Shown: positions 6,972-14,522 of the stretch, piece after piece | How positions within the stretch are numbered: position 1 is the stretch's first letter | Layout of the letters: every line of letters starts with the position of its first letter | Position numbers and translations under genes: made by a program | Origin: an uncultured Clostridia bacterium | GTDB taxonomy: Bacteria; Bacillota; Clostridia; TANB77; CAG-508 | Length of the DNA: 16,084 nt | Reading direction: 5' to 3' | Assembly (NCBI GenBank): GCA_947584125.1 | Contig: CANPWI010000016.1 | Coordinates: 1-16,084, forward strand | The notes under the pieces: model-generated | The model's input: only the letters and a program-made list of their open reading frames with translations | Database searches by the model: none | What the model was told of the DNA's origin: nothing

Positions 6972-7106
6972 ATGAAAAGAACATATCAACCTAAAAAAAG
7001 ACAAAGACAAAAAGAACATGGTTTCATGAAAAGAATGAAAACTAAATCAGGAAGAAATATATTAAAAGCAAGAAGAGAAAAGGGAAGAAAAAGATTAAGT
7101 GCTTAA
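6972..7106 (+). CDS. rpmH: 50S ribosomal protein L34
   Basis: A 44-residue, strongly basic protein of the large ribosomal subunit. It begins MKRTYQPKKRQRQKEHGF, the near-universal L34 opening, continues with MKTKSGRNILKARREKGRKRL, and ends LSA, all as expected at full length. The AGGAGG ribosome binding site (6960-6965) is six bases before the ATG. It is the first gene of the rightward arm and has its own strong promoter. A hairpin terminator follows before rnpA, so L34 is probably made in larger amounts than the RNase P protein. Identity is very secure despite the small size. Confidence 0.97.
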   Translation: MKRTYQPKKRQRQKEHGFMKRMKTKSGRNILKARREKGRKRLSA

Positions 7107-7112
7107 AAAGTA

Positions 7113-7138
7113 GGACCGCCAAAAAGTGGTCCATTTTT
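7113..7138 (+). terminator. Partial terminator between rpmH and rnpA
   Basis: GGACCGC (7113-7119) pairs with GTGGTCC (7126-7132), with one G-U pair and a short A-rich loop, followed by ATTTTT (7133-7138). The stem is only seven pairs and the T run five, so some read-through into rnpA is likely. No good separate rnpA promoter was seen. Confidence 0.65.
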
Positions 7139-7186
7139 AAGATAATCGAGAAAATTTATTAAAATATTTTTGTAAAGTGATAAGAT

Positions 7187-7534
7187 ATGAAGAAAACAGA
7201 AATGTTAAAAAAAAATTATGAATTTAGAAAAGTATTATCTAAAGGAAAATACTATAGTGGAAAATATATAGAAATATTTGCATTAAAAAATAAAGAATTA
7301 AAAAACAAATTGGGAATAGCAGTTAGTGTTAAAGCAGGAAAAGCTGTACATAGAAATCATTTAAAAAGATTAATTAGAGAAAATTACAGATTATTAGAAA
7401 ATAATTTAGAGATAGGTAATAGTATAGTTTTTCTATGGAAGAAAAAAATGGATATAAAAACTGCAAATTTTAAAGACATAAAAAATGATATGGAAAATAT
7501 ATTTGAAAAAATGGGGATTTTTATAAATGATTAA
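7187..7534 (+). CDS. rnpA: Ribonuclease P protein component
   Basis: Small basic protein that joins the RNase P RNA to cut the 5' leader from precursor tRNAs. The 115 residues carry the family signature RNHLKRLIRE at 56-65, which contacts RNA, and the N-terminal KKNYEFRKVLSKGK that forms the leader-binding cleft. The length is typical. The ribosome binding site before the ATG is weak (an AAAGTGAT stretch), in keeping with low expression after the rpmH terminator. Its last eight bases overlap yidD, so the two are translationally coupled. The rpmH-rnpA-yidD-yidC order is standard and supports the call. Confidence 0.95.
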   Translation: MKKTEMLKKNYEFRKVLSKGKYYSGKYIEIFALKNKELKNKLGIAVSVKAGKAVHRNHLKRLIRENYRLLENNLEIGNSIVFLWKKKMDIKTANFKDIKNDMENIFEKMGIFIND

Positions 7535-7739
7535 AAAATTTTTTGTTTTTTTTATAGAATTTTATCAAAAACATATATCAGTTATGTTTGGTAGAAGATG
7601 TAGATTTTATCCTACATGTTCAGAATATTCTAAACAAGCTATTTTAAAATATGGAATAGTTAAAGGTGTTTGGCTATCTATAAAAAGAATATTAAGATGT
7701 AATCCATTTTGCAAAGGTGGATATGATCCATTAAAGTAA
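7527..7739 (+). CDS. yidD: Membrane protein insertion efficiency factor YidD
   Basis: A 70-residue protein of the YidD (DUF37) family, thought to aid YidC-dependent insertion at the inner face of the membrane. It shows the family pattern RCRFYPTCSEYSKQAILKYG (24-43) and RCNPFCKGGYDPL (57-69), with cysteines at 25, 31, 58 and 62. The N-terminal MIKKFFVFFIEFYQKHI is an amphipathic, hydrophobic helix suited to membrane contact. It overlaps rnpA by eight bases and is 14 bases from yidC. Length and motifs are complete. Confidence 0.95.
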   Translation: MIKKFFVFFIEFYQKHISVMFGRRCRFYPTCSEYSKQAILKYGIVKGVWLSIKRILRCNPFCKGGYDPLK

Positions 7740-7753
7740 AGGTAGGTAAGTAA

Positions 7754-8596
7754 ATGTTAAGTTTTTTTGCAAATATATTTGGATATTTATTAAATTTTTT
7801 ATATGAAATTTTTAAAAATTATGGACTTGCTATTATTTTATTTTCAATAATAGTAAAAATTATATTATTACCAATTTCTATTAAACAACAAAAGACAATG
7901 AAAAAATCAGCAAAACTTAGGGAAGAAATGAATTCAATACAAGATAAGTATTCAAATAACCCAGAAAAAATGAATCAAGAAATTATGAGTTTATATAAAA
8001 GAGAAAATATGAGTCCTTTTAGTGGATGTTTAAGCTCAATAGTTCAAATTATACTATTATTCTCTGTATTTTATTTAGTTAGAAGTCCTCTTACATATAT
8101 GAAAAAAGTTGATAATGAAGTAATTCAAAATTATCAAAATGAAATAACTCAGGAAGGACAAACAAATACAGCTTATCCAGAAATACAAATTATAAAAGAA
8201 AAGGGAAATGAAGATGAAAGAGTATACTTAAATATGGATTTATTAGGTGTAGATTTAAGTAGTGTACCAACACAAAATTTATCAGATCCTAGAGTATATA
8301 TAATACCAGTTTTATATGTAATTTCATCATTTATTTCAATTAAAATGACTAATAAAATGCAAGAAAATCAAACAAAAGGAAAAGATGAAAATAAAGAAGA
8401 AAAAAGCGAATTAGATGCGGCTTTAACTGTTAACAAAAATATGACATATATGATGCCAATAATGTCTATTTCAATAGCAATTATTGCACCATTAGGTTTA
8501 GCTTTATATTGGTTAACAAATAATATATTAATGATTATAGAAAGATTAATATTAGATAAAGTAATGAATGGGAAAGAGGAGGAAGAAAATGTCTGA
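7754..8596 (+). CDS. yidC: Membrane protein insertase YidC/OxaI/SpoIIIJ
   Basis: Polytopic insertase that places proteins into the cytoplasmic membrane, alone or with SecYEG. The 280 residues show a membrane segment at about 22-41 (LAIILFSIIVKIILLPI), a charged cytoplasmic hairpin (about 43-88), a second segment near 92-108, a long polar outer loop (about 110-176), then segments near 180-197 and 234-262. The charged residue facing the hydrophilic groove is Lys35 here, where Bacillus SpoIIIJ has Arg. No lipobox cysteine is present near the start. AAAGGTAGGT precedes the ATG. The stop codon lies inside khpB (8-base overlap), so the two are coupled. The long outer loop is discussed as a finding. 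Confidence 0.94.
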   Translation: MLSFFANIFGYLLNFLYEIFKNYGLAIILFSIIVKIILLPISIKQQKTMKKSAKLREEMNSIQDKYSNNPEKMNQEIMSLYKRENMSPFSGCLSSIVQIILLFSVFYLVRSPLTYMKKVDNEVIQNYQNEITQEGQTNTAYPEIQIIKEKGNEDERVYLNMDLLGVDLSSVPTQNLSDPRVYIIPVLYVISSFISIKMTNKMQENQTKGKDENKEEKSELDAALTVNKNMTYMMPIMSISIAIIAPLGLALYWLTNNILMIIERLILDKVMNGKEEEENV

Positions 8597-9293
8597 ATCT
8601 AGAATTTTTGAAGGAAAAACATCAAGTGAAGCAATAGAAAAAGGATTAAAAGAATTAAAAGTATCAAGAAATGAAGTTGATATAAAAATATTAGAGGATC
8701 ATGATAAAAGAAGCTTTTTTAGTATTTTAGCTCCAAGAGTTGTAAAAGTTGAAATTACAGTAAAAGAAAGAAAAAAAGAACCAGAAAAAAATACTGTTAT
8801 TGAAAAAAAAGAAGAAAAGTTAGAAAAAGAAGTTGTAGATATTGCAATAAATAATTTAAATAGTTTTTTAGAAAATTGGGTAAAACTATTACCTTCAGAA
8901 GATTTAAAATACGAAATAATGGATGAAAATCCTTTTATAAAGGTTATTTTTAATGGTGATAATTTAAATTATTTGATAGGGTATAGAGGAGAAACTTTAA
9001 ATGCCCTTCAAACATTATTATCTTCTATAGCAGGAAGAAACATTGATAAGAAAATTAGAGTAATAGTTGATATATCAAATTATAAAGAAAAAAGAGAAAA
9101 AGTATTAAAACAGTTAGCTGAAAAAATTGCTAAAACTGTTGTTAAAACAAGAAGGTCGGTTACTTTAGAACCTATGACAGCTTACGAAAGAAGGATTATA
9201 CATTGTGAATTACAAAATAATCCTAGAGTAAAAACAAGTAGTATAGGTGAAGAACCATATAGAAAAGTAGTTATATCATTAAAAAAACAATAA
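8589..9293 (+). CDS. khpB: RNA-binding protein KhpB (Jag/EloR)
   Basis: Cytoplasmic RNA-binding protein which, with KhpA, affects cell elongation and division in streptococci. The 234 residues have a Jag-N domain (1-58), a charged lysine/glutamate linker (59-82), a KH-type domain with the GYRG loop at 131-134, and an R3H domain with RRSVTLEPMTAYERRIIH, where Arg201 and His205 form the R-x3-H pair. I chose the ATG at 8589, since AGGAGG (8577-8582) is six bases upstream. An earlier ATG at 8568 would place that site inside the coding region. It overlaps the yidC stop by eight bases, as in other Firmicutes. A long-loop terminator follows. Confidence 0.93.
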   Translation: MSESRIFEGKTSSEAIEKGLKELKVSRNEVDIKILEDHDKRSFFSILAPRVVKVEITVKERKKEPEKNTVIEKKEEKLEKEVVDIAINNLNSFLENWVKLLPSEDLKYEIMDENPFIKVIFNGDNLNYLIGYRGETLNALQTLLSSIAGRNIDKKIRVIVDISNYKEKREKVLKQLAEKIAKTVVKTRRSVTLEPMTAYERRIIHCELQNNPRVKTSSIGEEPYRKVVISLKKQ

Positions 9294-9300
9294 AAATCCG

Positions 9301-9374
9301 AAGTCAAAGTTCAGATTTTCATTAGAATAATAAATAAAATTTATTTTCTATGGTTAATGAACTTTGACTTTTTT
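9301..9374 (+). terminator. Terminator of the rpmH-khpB operon with a long loop
   Basis: AAGTCAAAGTTCA (9301-9313) pairs perfectly with TGAACTTTGACTT (9358-9370) and is followed by TTTT (9371-9374), so the T run from 9369 totals six. The 44-base loop holds its own AT hairpin (AAATAAA, one base, TTTATTT). Long loops are uncommon for intrinsic terminators, but the stem and T run are convincing. Confidence 0.7.
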
Positions 9375-9389
9375 ATCTAATAGGAAATT

Positions 9390-9418
9390 TCGAAAGAATT
9401 TTCTATTTGTGCTATTAT
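9390..9418 (+). promoter_or_regulatory. Predicted extended -10 promoter of mnmE
   Basis: TCGAAA (9390-9395, 4 of 6), a 17-base spacer, then TATTAT (9413-9418, 5 of 6) preceded by TGC, an extended -10. A second TATAAT overlaps at 9418-9423 but has no -35. It lies after the khpB terminator and about 30 bases before mnmE. Confidence 0.5.
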
Positions 9419-9446
9419 ATAATTAGGAAAAGGGAGAGAAAGATAT

Positions 9447-10811
9447 ATGGATACAATTGCTGCTATTTCAACAGCTTTGGGAAATGGTGGAATAGGAATA
9501 ATAAGAATGAGTGGAGATAAGTGTTTTGATATTTTAGATAAAATATTTGTACCTAAAAATAAAAGTAAAAAAATTGAAGGGTACAAAATGAAATATGGTA
9601 ATATTATATCTCCAGAAAATAAAGAAATAATAGACGAGGTTTTAGTTTCTTATTTTTTTAATCCTAAAAGCTATACAACAGAAGATATGTGTGAAATTAA
9701 TTCACATGGAGGAACTGTTGTAACTAAAAAAATATTAGAGTTGTGCATAGAAAATGGGGCAAGACTTGCAGAGCCTGGAGAGTTTTCTAAAAGAGCTTTT
9801 TTAAATGGAAGAATAGATTTATCACAAGCAGAAGCTGTTATTGACTTAATTAATGCAAAAACTAATAAAGAAGCAAAAGAATCTGTAAAACAATTAACTG
9901 GAGCTTTAGCGAATAATATAAACAATATAAAAAAACAGTTAATGGATATTATGGTTAATATAGAAGCATCTATTGATTACCCAGAATATGATGTAGAAGA
10001 AGTAACAAACCTTACGGCACTACAGATTTTAGCGGATGTAAATAATAAATTAATTAATTTAGAAAACACTTTTGATAATGGTAAAATTATAAAACAGGGA
10101 ATAAAAGTTGCTATAATTGGAAGACCAAATGCAGGAAAATCTTCATTGTTAAATTTAATGTTAAGAGAAGAAAGAGCACTTGTTACAGAAATAGAAGGTA
10201 CAACTAGAGATAGCATAGAGGAATATATTAATATAGATGGAATTCCAATTAAAATAATAGATACAGCAGGAATTAGACAGACATCAGATGTAATTGAAAA
10301 ATTAGGAATTGATAAAGCAAAAAATATTGCAGAAGATGCGGATTTGGTTATAGCTATATTTGATGCTACAAAAGAATTAGAAAAAGAAGATGAAGAAATA
10401 TTAAGCTTAATAAAAAACAAAAAAAATATAATACTTTTAAATAAAATAGATAAAGATAAAAACATTTTAAAGGAAAACGAGATAATAAAAAAACAAAAAT
10501 ATATAGAAATATCTGCAAAAGAAAATATAGGAATAGATAATCTATATAAAGAAATATCTAACTTATTTAATCTTGGAGAAATAGAGGCAGATGATTCTTT
10601 ATTAATAACAAATATAAGACATAAAGAATTAATAAAAAATAGCAGAAATAATATTTTACAAGCAATAGAAGCAATTAATTCCGGCATGCCTATAGATATA
10701 ATACAAATTAATATTAAAGATGCGTGGGATTCTTTAGGAGAAATAACAGGAGAAACAGTTTCTGAAAATATTATAAATGAAATATTTTCTAAATTTTGTT
10801 TAGGAAAATAA
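9447..10811 (+). CDS. mnmE: tRNA modification GTPase MnmE (TrmE)
   Basis: GTPase that works with MnmG to add the (carboxymethyl)aminomethyl group at C5 of the wobble uridine of certain tRNAs, using a folate one-carbon unit. The 454 residues are full length. The N-terminal folate-binding domain carries EFSKRAFLNGRIDL (112-125). The inserted GTPase domain shows G1 GRPNAGKS (225-232), G2 EGTTRD (250-255), G3 DTAG (272-275), G4 NKID (332-335) and SAK (356-358). The protein ends in the conserved FCLGK with Cys451. A GGGAG-type ribosome binding site precedes the ATG. It is separated from mnmG by 142 bases that include a hairpin. Confidence 0.97.
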   Translation: MDTIAAISTALGNGGIGIIRMSGDKCFDILDKIFVPKNKSKKIEGYKMKYGNIISPENKEIIDEVLVSYFFNPKSYTTEDMCEINSHGGTVVTKKILELCIENGARLAEPGEFSKRAFLNGRIDLSQAEAVIDLINAKTNKEAKESVKQLTGALANNINNIKKQLMDIMVNIEASIDYPEYDVEEVTNLTALQILADVNNKLINLENTFDNGKIIKQGIKVAIIGRPNAGKSSLLNLMLREERALVTEIEGTTRDSIEEYINIDGIPIKIIDTAGIRQTSDVIEKLGIDKAKNIAEDADLVIAIFDATKELEKEDEEILSLIKNKKNIILLNKIDKDKNILKENEIIKKQKYIEISAKENIGIDNLYKEISNLFNLGEIEADDSLLITNIRHKELIKNSRNNILQAIEAINSGMPIDIIQINIKDAWDSLGEITGETVSENIINEIFSKFCLGK

Positions 10812-10902
10812 TTAAAAACAAATGTTTTATAAAAATATATTTTATATTAACAAAATTCCTGATATTAAAGAAATAATTAAAGTATAAAAATAAATAAAAA
10901 GT

Positions 10903-10922
10903 ACAAGAACAAAAGTTCTTGT
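10903..10922 (+). other. Hairpin between mnmE and mnmG
   Basis: ACAAGAAC (10903-10910) and GTTCTTGT (10915-10922) form a perfect 8-bp stem with an AAAA loop. Only two T residues follow, so it is a poor terminator. It lies 31 bases before mnmG and could stabilise or separate the mnmG message. The rest of the 142-base gap is AT-rich with no clear promoter. Confidence 0.5.
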
Positions 10923-10953
10923 TTCACAATTAACTAGAAAGAAGGATTAAAAT

Positions 10954-12837
10954 ATGAGTTATTATGCAGGAGAATATGATGTTGCAGTTATTGGAGGAGG
11001 ACATGCAGGATGTGAAGCAGCACTAGCATGTGCAAGAATGGGAATGAAAACATTAATGTTTTCTATAAGTTTAGAGGCTATAGCTAATATGCCATGTAAT
11101 CCTAATATAGGAGGAACATCTAAAGGACATTTGGTAAGAGAAATAGATGCTCTTGGTGGAGAAATGGGAAAAAATATAGATAAATGTTTTATACAATCAA
11201 GAATGTTAAATAAATCTAAAGGACCTGCTGTATATTCATTAAGAGCTCAAGCAGATAGAAAAAAATATCATGTTGAGATGAAAAAAACACTTGAAACTCA
11301 AGAAAATTTATTTATAAAACAAGCAGAGATTATAGATATAAAAGTAGAAAATGATAGTATAAAAAGTGTTGAAACAAATATTGGTGCTATATATAATGTA
11401 AAATCTGTTATATTAGCAACTGGTACATATTTGAAAGGAAAAGTTTTTATAGGAGATGTTTCTTATGAAAGCGGACCTGATGGAGTTTTTCCAGCTAATA
11501 AATTATCTGAAAGTTTAAAAAAATTAGGCATTAAACTAGTTAGATTTAAGACAGGTACTCCTGCAAGAGTTAATAAAAGAAGTATTGATTTTAGTAAAAT
11601 GGAAATACAAGAAGGAGACAAGGATTATGAGATGTTTTCGTATGAAAATGAACCTATAAATATTAATCAAGTTCCTTGTTACCTAACATATACTAATGAA
11701 AATACTCATAAAATTATTAGAGATAATTTGCATAGATCACCTTTATATGCTGGAAAAATAGAAGGGACAGGTCCTAGATATTGTCCTTCAATAGAAGATA
11801 AAGTTGTAAGGTTTAGTGATAAACCAAGACATCAAGTTTTTATTGAACCAATGGGAGAAAATACAGAAGAAATGTATGTTCAAGGTATGAGTTCATCTCT
11901 TCCAGAAGATGTACAAATAGCAATGTATAGAACTCTTCCAGGACTTGAAAATGTGGAATTTACAAGACCTGCTTATGCAATAGAATATGATTGTATTGAA
12001 CCAACACAATTAAAATTATCCTTAGAATTGAAAAACATATCAGGAATGTTTTTTGCAGGCCAAATAAACGGAACATCTGGATATGAAGAAGCAGCTGCAC
12101 AGGGAATAATTGCAGGAATTAATGCAGCTTTAAAAATAAAAGGAAAAGAGCCATTAATTTTAGATAGGTCAGAAGCATATATAGGTGTATTAATTGATGA
12201 TATAGTAACAAAAGGTACAAACGAGCCATATAGAATGATGACATCAAGAGCAGAATATAGATTATTGCTAAGACAAGATAATGCTGATATGAGATTAACA
12301 CAAAAAGGATATGATGTGGGTCTTGTTACACAAGAAAGATATAATAACTTTATTAATAAGAAGAAAAATATTGAAAATGAAATAGAGAGAATAAAAAATG
12401 TTATAATAAAACCAACAGATAAGGTAAATAAATTTTTAAAAGATAATAATACTACCGAAATAACAACAGGTGTAAGACTTTCAGAACTTTTAAAAAGAAC
12501 AGAACTTAACTATGAATTACTAAAAGAAATAGATAACCAAAGGCCAGAACTTTCATATCAAGAAAGACAACAAGTAGAGATAAGTATAAAATATGAAGGA
12601 TATATAAAAATGCAAGATGCATCTGTACAGAAATTTAAAAAATTAGAAAAGAAAACTTTACCACAAGAAATAGATTATAATGATTTAAAAGGACTTAGCT
12701 TAGAAGCAAGGCAAAAACTAAATAAATTTAAACCAATTTCTGTTGGACAAGCTTCAAGAATATCTGGAGTTTCACCTGCAGATATATCAGTTTTACTAAT
12801 TTATTTAGAAAGTCAAAATAGAAACAAGAAAGGATAA
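10954..12837 (+). CDS. mnmG: tRNA uridine-5-carboxymethylaminomethyl modification enzyme MnmG (GidA)
   Basis: FAD- and NADH-dependent partner of MnmE in wobble uridine modification. The 627 residues are the usual length. The Rossmann FAD-binding motif is AVIGGGHAGCEAA (11-23), followed by the signature MPCNPNIGGTSKGHLVREID (46-65), ATGTYLKG (155-162), GPRYCPSIEDK (273-283) with the active-site-region Cys277, and GTSGYEEAAAQG. The C-terminal helical domain, which binds MnmE and tRNA, ends with ISGVSPADISVLLIYLE. An AAGGA site lies before the ATG. rsmG follows after six bases, so the pair is one transcription unit. Confidence 0.97.
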   Translation: MSYYAGEYDVAVIGGGHAGCEAALACARMGMKTLMFSISLEAIANMPCNPNIGGTSKGHLVREIDALGGEMGKNIDKCFIQSRMLNKSKGPAVYSLRAQADRKKYHVEMKKTLETQENLFIKQAEIIDIKVENDSIKSVETNIGAIYNVKSVILATGTYLKGKVFIGDVSYESGPDGVFPANKLSESLKKLGIKLVRFKTGTPARVNKRSIDFSKMEIQEGDKDYEMFSYENEPININQVPCYLTYTNENTHKIIRDNLHRSPLYAGKIEGTGPRYCPSIEDKVVRFSDKPRHQVFIEPMGENTEEMYVQGMSSSLPEDVQIAMYRTLPGLENVEFTRPAYAIEYDCIEPTQLKLSLELKNISGMFFAGQINGTSGYEEAAAQGIIAGINAALKIKGKEPLILDRSEAYIGVLIDDIVTKGTNEPYRMMTSRAEYRLLLRQDNADMRLTQKGYDVGLVTQERYNNFINKKKNIENEIERIKNVIIKPTDKVNKFLKDNNTTEITTGVRLSELLKRTELNYELLKEIDNQRPELSYQERQQVEISIKYEGYIKMQDASVQKFKKLEKKTLPQEIDYNDLKGLSLEARQKLNKFKPISVGQASRISGVSPADISVLLIYLESQNRNKKG

Positions 12838-12843
12838 AAAGTA

Positions 12844-13560
12844 ATGGAATATAATGAATTTTCTACTATATTAAAAGAAGAAAGTACATTAATAAATGTA
12901 ATGTTAAATGATAAACAAATACAAGACTTTTATAAATATATGAATATGTTAATACAATGGAATGAAAAAATTAATTTAACAGCTATAATAGAGCCAAAAG
13001 ATATTATAAAAAAGCATTTTATAGATTCATTAACTATATTAAAATATATAAATGAAAACGATACTGTAATAGATATTGGTACAGGAGCTGGATTTCCAGG
13101 GATACCAATTAAAATTGCAAAAAATAATATAGATGTAACATTATTAGATTCATTAAATAAGAGAATTAATTTTCTAAACGAGGTTATAAATGAAAATAAA
13201 TTAGAAAATATTTCTGCTGTACATTCAAGAGTAGAGGATTTTGCAAAAAATAATAGGGAAAAGTTTAATGTAGTAACATCAAGAGCAGTAGCTAGTTTAA
13301 ATGTTCTATTAGAATATATGTTACCACTTGTTAAAATAGGTGGTAAATGTGTTTGCATGAAAGGTTCTAACATAGAGGAAGAAATAAAAGATAGTAAAAA
13401 AGCATTAGAAATATTAGGAGGAAAAATTACAAAAATAGATGAATTTAATTTACCAAATACAGATATGCAAAGAAATATTATAATTATAGAAAAAGTAAAA
13501 AGTACACCTAAGACATATCCAAGAAAAGCAGGAATGGCAACGAAAAGTCCAATTGTTTAA
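12844..13560 (+). CDS. rsmG: 16S rRNA (guanine-N7)-methyltransferase RsmG (GidB)
   Basis: SAM-dependent enzyme that methylates N7 of G527 (E. coli numbering) in 16S rRNA, within the streptomycin-binding region. The 238 residues are typical. Conserved parts are INLTAI (43-48), HFIDS (58-62), the SAM-binding VIDIGTGAGFPGIPIKI (75-91), the VVTSRAVASL stretch and the C-terminal PRKAGMATKSPI. It starts six bases after mnmG, with a GAAAGGAT site in the mnmG end, showing tight coupling. Loss of this gene gives low-level streptomycin resistance in other bacteria; here it appears intact. No clear intrinsic terminator follows. Confidence 0.96.
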   Translation: MEYNEFSTILKEESTLINVMLNDKQIQDFYKYMNMLIQWNEKINLTAIIEPKDIIKKHFIDSLTILKYINENDTVIDIGTGAGFPGIPIKIAKNNIDVTLLDSLNKRINFLNEVINENKLENISAVHSRVEDFAKNNREKFNVVTSRAVASLNVLLEYMLPLVKIGGKCVCMKGSNIEEEIKDSKKALEILGGKITKIDEFNLPNTDMQRNIIIIEKVKSTPKTYPRKAGMATKSPIV

Positions 13561-13637
13561 TGTAAAACAATTTAAAATTATTAAAAAAATTTATAATATT
13601 TTACTATAACAAATTGATAAAAAATTGTTAAAAAATA

Positions 13638-13674
13638 TTGACATATTAATAATCTTTTTATATTATTAATATGT
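13638..13674 (+). promoter_or_regulatory. parA promoter overlapped by an inverted-repeat operator
   Basis: TTGACA (13638-13643), a 17-base spacer and TATTAT (13661-13666) form a strong promoter. A perfect 13-bp inverted repeat, ACATATTAATAAT (13641-13653) and ATTATTAATATGT (13662-13674), with an 8-base spacer, covers the end of the -35, the spacer and the -10. It lies almost wholly before the transcript start, so it should act as DNA, most simply as an operator. Confidence 0.65.
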
Positions 13675-13716
13675 TATATTTTTAACTATAAATATACTTG
13701 ATAAGGAGGGAAAACT

Positions 13717-14505
13717 TTGGGAAAAATCGTATCAATAGCAAACCAAAAGGGTGGAGTTGGAAAGACTACAACCACAGTTAATTTGGGCGCAATATTAGCT
13801 AAAAAAGGTAAGAAAGTATTATTAATAGATACAGATCCTCAAGGAAATGCGACAAGTGGACTTGGAATTGATAAAAAAGCTGAATATTCATCATACAATC
13901 TATTGGTAGAAGATATAAAAGCAGAAGATGTAATTAAAGATTCTATGGTGAAAAATTTAAAAATATGCCCTTCAAATATAAATTTAGCTGGGGCAGAGGT
14001 AGAACTTGTTTCAATGATGTCACGAGAAACAAGATTAAAAGAAAAATTAGAAGGTATAAAAGATGACTTTGATTATATATTAATAGATTGTCCTCCATCT
14101 TTAGGTCTTATTACATTAAATGCTTTTACAGCTTCTGATAGTGTTTTAATACCTGTACAATGTGAGTATTATGCATTAGAAGGATTAGGACAACTACTAA
14201 ATACAATAAATTTAGTTCAAAAGCATTTAAATCCAGACATAAAAATAGAAGGTGCAGTATTAACTATGTTTGACACAAGGACAAATCTATCAAATCAAGT
14301 AGTTAAAGAGGTAAAAAATTATTTTGAAGATAAAGTTTATAAAACTTTAATACCAAGAAATATAAAACTTAGTGAAGCACCAAGTTATGGAATGCCAATA
14401 ACTTTATATGATCCAAGATCTAAAGGTGCAAAATGTTATGAAAAATTAGCTAGAGAATTTTTAAAAAATAATGAAGAAGATAAGAAAGCAAAACATATGA
14501 AATAG
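13717..14505 (+). CDS. parA: Chromosome partitioning ATPase ParA (Soj)
   Basis: Dimerising ATPase that binds DNA non-specifically and, with ParB, moves the origin; in Bacillus it also controls DnaA. The 262 residues show the deviant Walker A KGGVGKTT (11-18) with the signature lysine at 11, the LIDTDPQGN segment (36-44), and Walker B ILIDCPPSLG (121-130). The start codon is TTG at 13717, supported by AAGGAGG (13703-13709) seven bases upstream and by MGKIVSIANQKGG, the family opening. parB follows closely. It has its own promoter and probable operator. Confidence 0.95.
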   Translation: MGKIVSIANQKGGVGKTTTTVNLGAILAKKGKKVLLIDTDPQGNATSGLGIDKKAEYSSYNLLVEDIKAEDVIKDSMVKNLKICPSNINLAGAEVELVSMMSRETRLKEKLEGIKDDFDYILIDCPPSLGLITLNAFTASDSVLIPVQCEYYALEGLGQLLNTINLVQKHLNPDIKIEGAVLTMFDTRTNLSNQVVKEVKNYFEDKVYKTLIPRNIKLSEAPSYGMPITLYDPRSKGAKCYEKLAREFLKNNEEDKKAKHMK

Positions 14506-14522
14506 AAAGGAAGATGAATAAA

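Noticed and set aside
8594..8596. Possible TGA recoding at the yidC end
   Set aside because: yidC is full length at TGA, khpB starts with its own AGGAGG across the junction, and tryptophan is encoded by TGG in the genes here.
9671..10687. Long open frames on the minus strand opposite mnmE (84 and 236 residues)
   Set aside because: They are shadows of a gene with clear GTPase motifs; their serine-, isoleucine- and phenylalanine-rich composition comes from reading AT-rich coding DNA backwards, and no ribosome binding site or family match is seen.
10915..10931. parS-like half site TGTTTCAC upstream of mnmG
   Set aside because: Only the left half of TGTTTCACGTGAAACA is present; the right side reads AATTAAC, and the bases are part of a hairpin arm. 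A scan by eye found no full parS elsewhere in the window.
12930..13373. Minus-strand frame of 147 residues opposite rsmG
   Set aside because: rsmG has all its conserved motifs on the plus strand; the opposite frame has no recognisable domain.
13561..13637. Possible terminator after rsmG
   Set aside because: Only AT-only, bulged pairings (for example TAAAATTAT with ATAATATTTTA) and no T run are present.
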